From NCBI GenBank assembly GCA_031281815.1, contig JAITEY010000022.1:1-15383 (forward strand): a stretch of DNA of 15,383 nt, given 5' to 3'. How positions within the stretch are numbered: the first letter of the stretch is position 1; the number at the start of each line of letters is the position of its first letter. The DNA is from Desulfovibrio sp. GTDB lineage: Bacteria; Desulfobacterota; Desulfovibrionia; Desulfovibrionales; Desulfovibrionaceae. A program made the translations under genes and the position numbers. Below the pieces are notes generated by a model. That model saw only the letters and a list, made by a program, of their open reading frames with translations, had not been told where the DNA came from and ran no database searches. Positions 14,515 to 15,383 of this stretch are shown here, piece after piece.

Positions 14515-14722
14515 TACAGTGCCTTCCTTGTTTTATTCAGACATCAAAATACATTGCTAGAGAAGAGGATCAACATATAAATCAATGAGCATATTGTACA
14601 AACGGCGTCCGAAGTATTTGTAACATACCCGTTGATCTTCTTTATTACATTGCCAATGTAGTAAGAAGGATATATTCATTTATCATACTTGAAAATATGT
14701 ATTTTTATTTCAATATGACATT
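14515..14722. other. AT-rich gap with inverted repeats
   Basis: About 208 bases without a supported gene, the most AT-rich stretch of the window. AAGAGGATCAAC (14563-14574) and GTTGATCTTCTT (14631-14642) form a 12-bp inverted pair with one mismatch. Overlapping it, TACATTG-C-CAATGTA (14646-14660) is a perfect 7-bp palindrome, extended by TTA/TAA at 14642-14664. On the minus strand, TTGTAC and TATATG (14574-14601) are a weak 16-base-spaced promoter candidate for the DUF262 gene. These could be operator sites or the ends of a small element. Confidence 0.4.
14574..14601 (-). promoter_or_regulatory. weak candidate promoter of DUF262 gene
   Basis: Reading leftward, TTGTAC at 14601-14596 and TATATG at 14579-14574 are separated by 16 bases, with three to four matches to each sigma-70 hexamer. 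It lies about 60 bases before the start codon. The surrounding region is AT-rich, so a chance match is quite possible. Confidence 0.25.
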
Positions 14723-15187
14723 TTAGTTATAGAGGTGCCGCACACCATAAATAATGCCGTGTGTGAATTTGGACATTTTAAATGCCACTTTATAGCAAAT
14801 CTCCTCTATTTGACTGAGTTCTTCATCAGAAATAGCCGAGGTGTCGCCGCCCGTTTCGATTATTTTGGAGAGCGGCTCGGCAATTTTTTCTTCCGTCACT
14901 TCCAGCAATCGCTGCAAAAATTCGCTGTCTTCACCGACCGACAGTTCCGGGAGAAACAGTGTCGTGATAATATGCGCAGTGACCCAGTCTATCTCGGGGA
15001 GGGTCACCGTTCCCTCAGACCGATATTTTTCCAAGCGCATCCGCGCCGTTATGCCGGCAAGGAAACTCTCAATACAGTCGATATGCTGTTCTTTTCTTTC
15101 CCGCATGCCCCTGATCTGAAGCGACGCCATGCAGGCAACGCGCGTTATATTGTCCGGTTCGTATGTAACTATATGATTATTATGCAT
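14723..15187 (-). CDS. protein of unknown function, 154 residues
   Basis: I do not recognise this protein. The ATG at 15187 has AGGAG five bases upstream and is preferred over the GTG at 15205, which would add six residues that overlap the ribosome site. It is acidic and mostly helical, with long amphipathic stretches (SEFLQRLLEVTEEKIAEPL). There is no signal peptide or membrane segment, so it is likely cytosolic. Only two cysteines are near the N-terminus and one is near the C-terminus. It ends KFTHGIIYGVRHLYN. The codons are less GC-biased than in the left half. A possible 15-codon leader frame ends 10 bases before its start. It lies upstream of the truncated DUF262 gene on the same strand, separated by the AT-rich gap. 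Confidence 0.7.
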   Translation of the reverse strand: MHNNHIVTYEPDNITRVACMASLQIRGMRERKEQHIDCIESFLAGITARMRLEKYRSEGTVTLPEIDWVTAHIITTLFLPELSVGEDSEFLQRLLEVTEEKIAEPLSKIIETGGDTSAISDEELSQIEEICYKVAFKMSKFTHGIIYGVRHLYN

Positions 15188-15197
15188 TTGTTCTCCT

Positions 15198-15245
15198 TTA
15201 CACACCTTTGAAGGTCTGTTTTTTTCGGGTTTTCTGCCCTTTCAC
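15198..15245 (-). CDS. possible 15-residue basic leader peptide
   Basis: GTG-initiated frame MKGQKTRKKQTFKGV followed by TAA, ending 10 bases before the ATG of the 154-residue protein. AAGGAGGT lies about 12 bases upstream, which is long for a ribosome site. Seven of 15 residues are Lys or Arg. It could couple translation or act as an attenuator leader, but a chance frame cannot be excluded. Confidence 0.25.
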   Translation of the reverse strand: MKGQKTRKKQTFKGV

Positions 15246-15266
15246 CGTCTCTCTATACCTCCTTCC

Positions 15267-15294
15267 AAGATAACCGCAAGCCGTTACGCATCAA
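15267..15294 (-). promoter_or_regulatory. candidate promoter of the 154-residue protein
   Basis: Reading leftward, TTGATG (15294-15289) and TATCTT (15272-15267) are 16 bases apart and each matches four of six consensus bases. A T-run precedes the -35 element. It lies just before the strong AAGGAGGT sequence. Confidence 0.3.
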
Positions 15295-15312
15295 AAAACT
15301 TCGCATGGGTTC

Positions 15313-15368
15313 CGAAAAGCGACGGGAAAGCCGACGGCTTTAGCCGTCGGCTTTCCCGTCGCTTTTCG
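15313..15368. repeat. 26-bp perfect inverted repeat, possible bidirectional terminator
   Basis: The arms at 15313-15338 and 15343-15368 are exact reverse complements, with a four-base loop TTTA. The arms begin CGAAAAGCGACGGG and end GCCGACGGC. The right arm ends GCTTTTCG, so the T-run is short (four). On the plus strand, AGGAGG follows after two bases (15371-15376). It may be a terminator for a gene to the right, a repeat family member, or a 5' structure before a plus-strand gene outside the window. Confidence 0.75.
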
Positions 15369-15383
15369 TAAGGAGGGCAAAAA

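Overview
The window is a GC-rich bacterial chromosome segment with an AT-richer right end. Protein families, start signals and a GC-rich intergenic hairpin repeat are compatible with a deltaproteobacterium of the Desulfovibrio type. That assignment rests on resemblance from memory and is not proven by a marker gene.

Layout, left to right. (1) 1-5099, minus strand: a probable envelope operon transcribed leftwards. It holds a lipoprotein with a 9-G tract, a DUF401-family multi-pass membrane protein, and a large AsmA-like protein that runs off the left edge. (2) 5217-8893, minus strand: three metabolic genes read in the order phenylacetate-CoA-ligase-type enzyme, SAM-dependent O-methyltransferase, FMN-dependent alpha-hydroxy-acid oxidizing enzyme. 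The gaps between them are about 170 bases and can form hairpins, so they may or may not be one operon. (3) 8894-9224: a divergent promoter region with a palindromic repeat. (4) 9225-11287, plus strand: purD and purE overlap by 4 bases and encode de novo purine synthesis. PurD carries an unusual insert of about 50 residues containing a palindrome that resembles the intergenic repeat. (5) 11475-12242, plus strand: a predicted lipoprotein with a charged repetitive linker. (6) 12425-13024, minus strand: a flavodoxin-fold FMN reductase. (7) 13150 to the end: an AT-richer, accessory-looking stretch, all minus strand. It has a small exported protein, a truncated DUF262 protein, an unrecognised 154-residue protein with a possible 15-codon leader, and a perfect 26-bp inverted repeat at the edge.

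I see no CRISPR array, tRNA, rRNA, integrase or complete insertion sequence. No complete new system is evident. The most unusual signals are the repeat-like palindrome read in frame inside purD, the poly-G tract in the lipoprotein gene, the structured gap between the ligase and methyltransferase genes, and the accessory right end.
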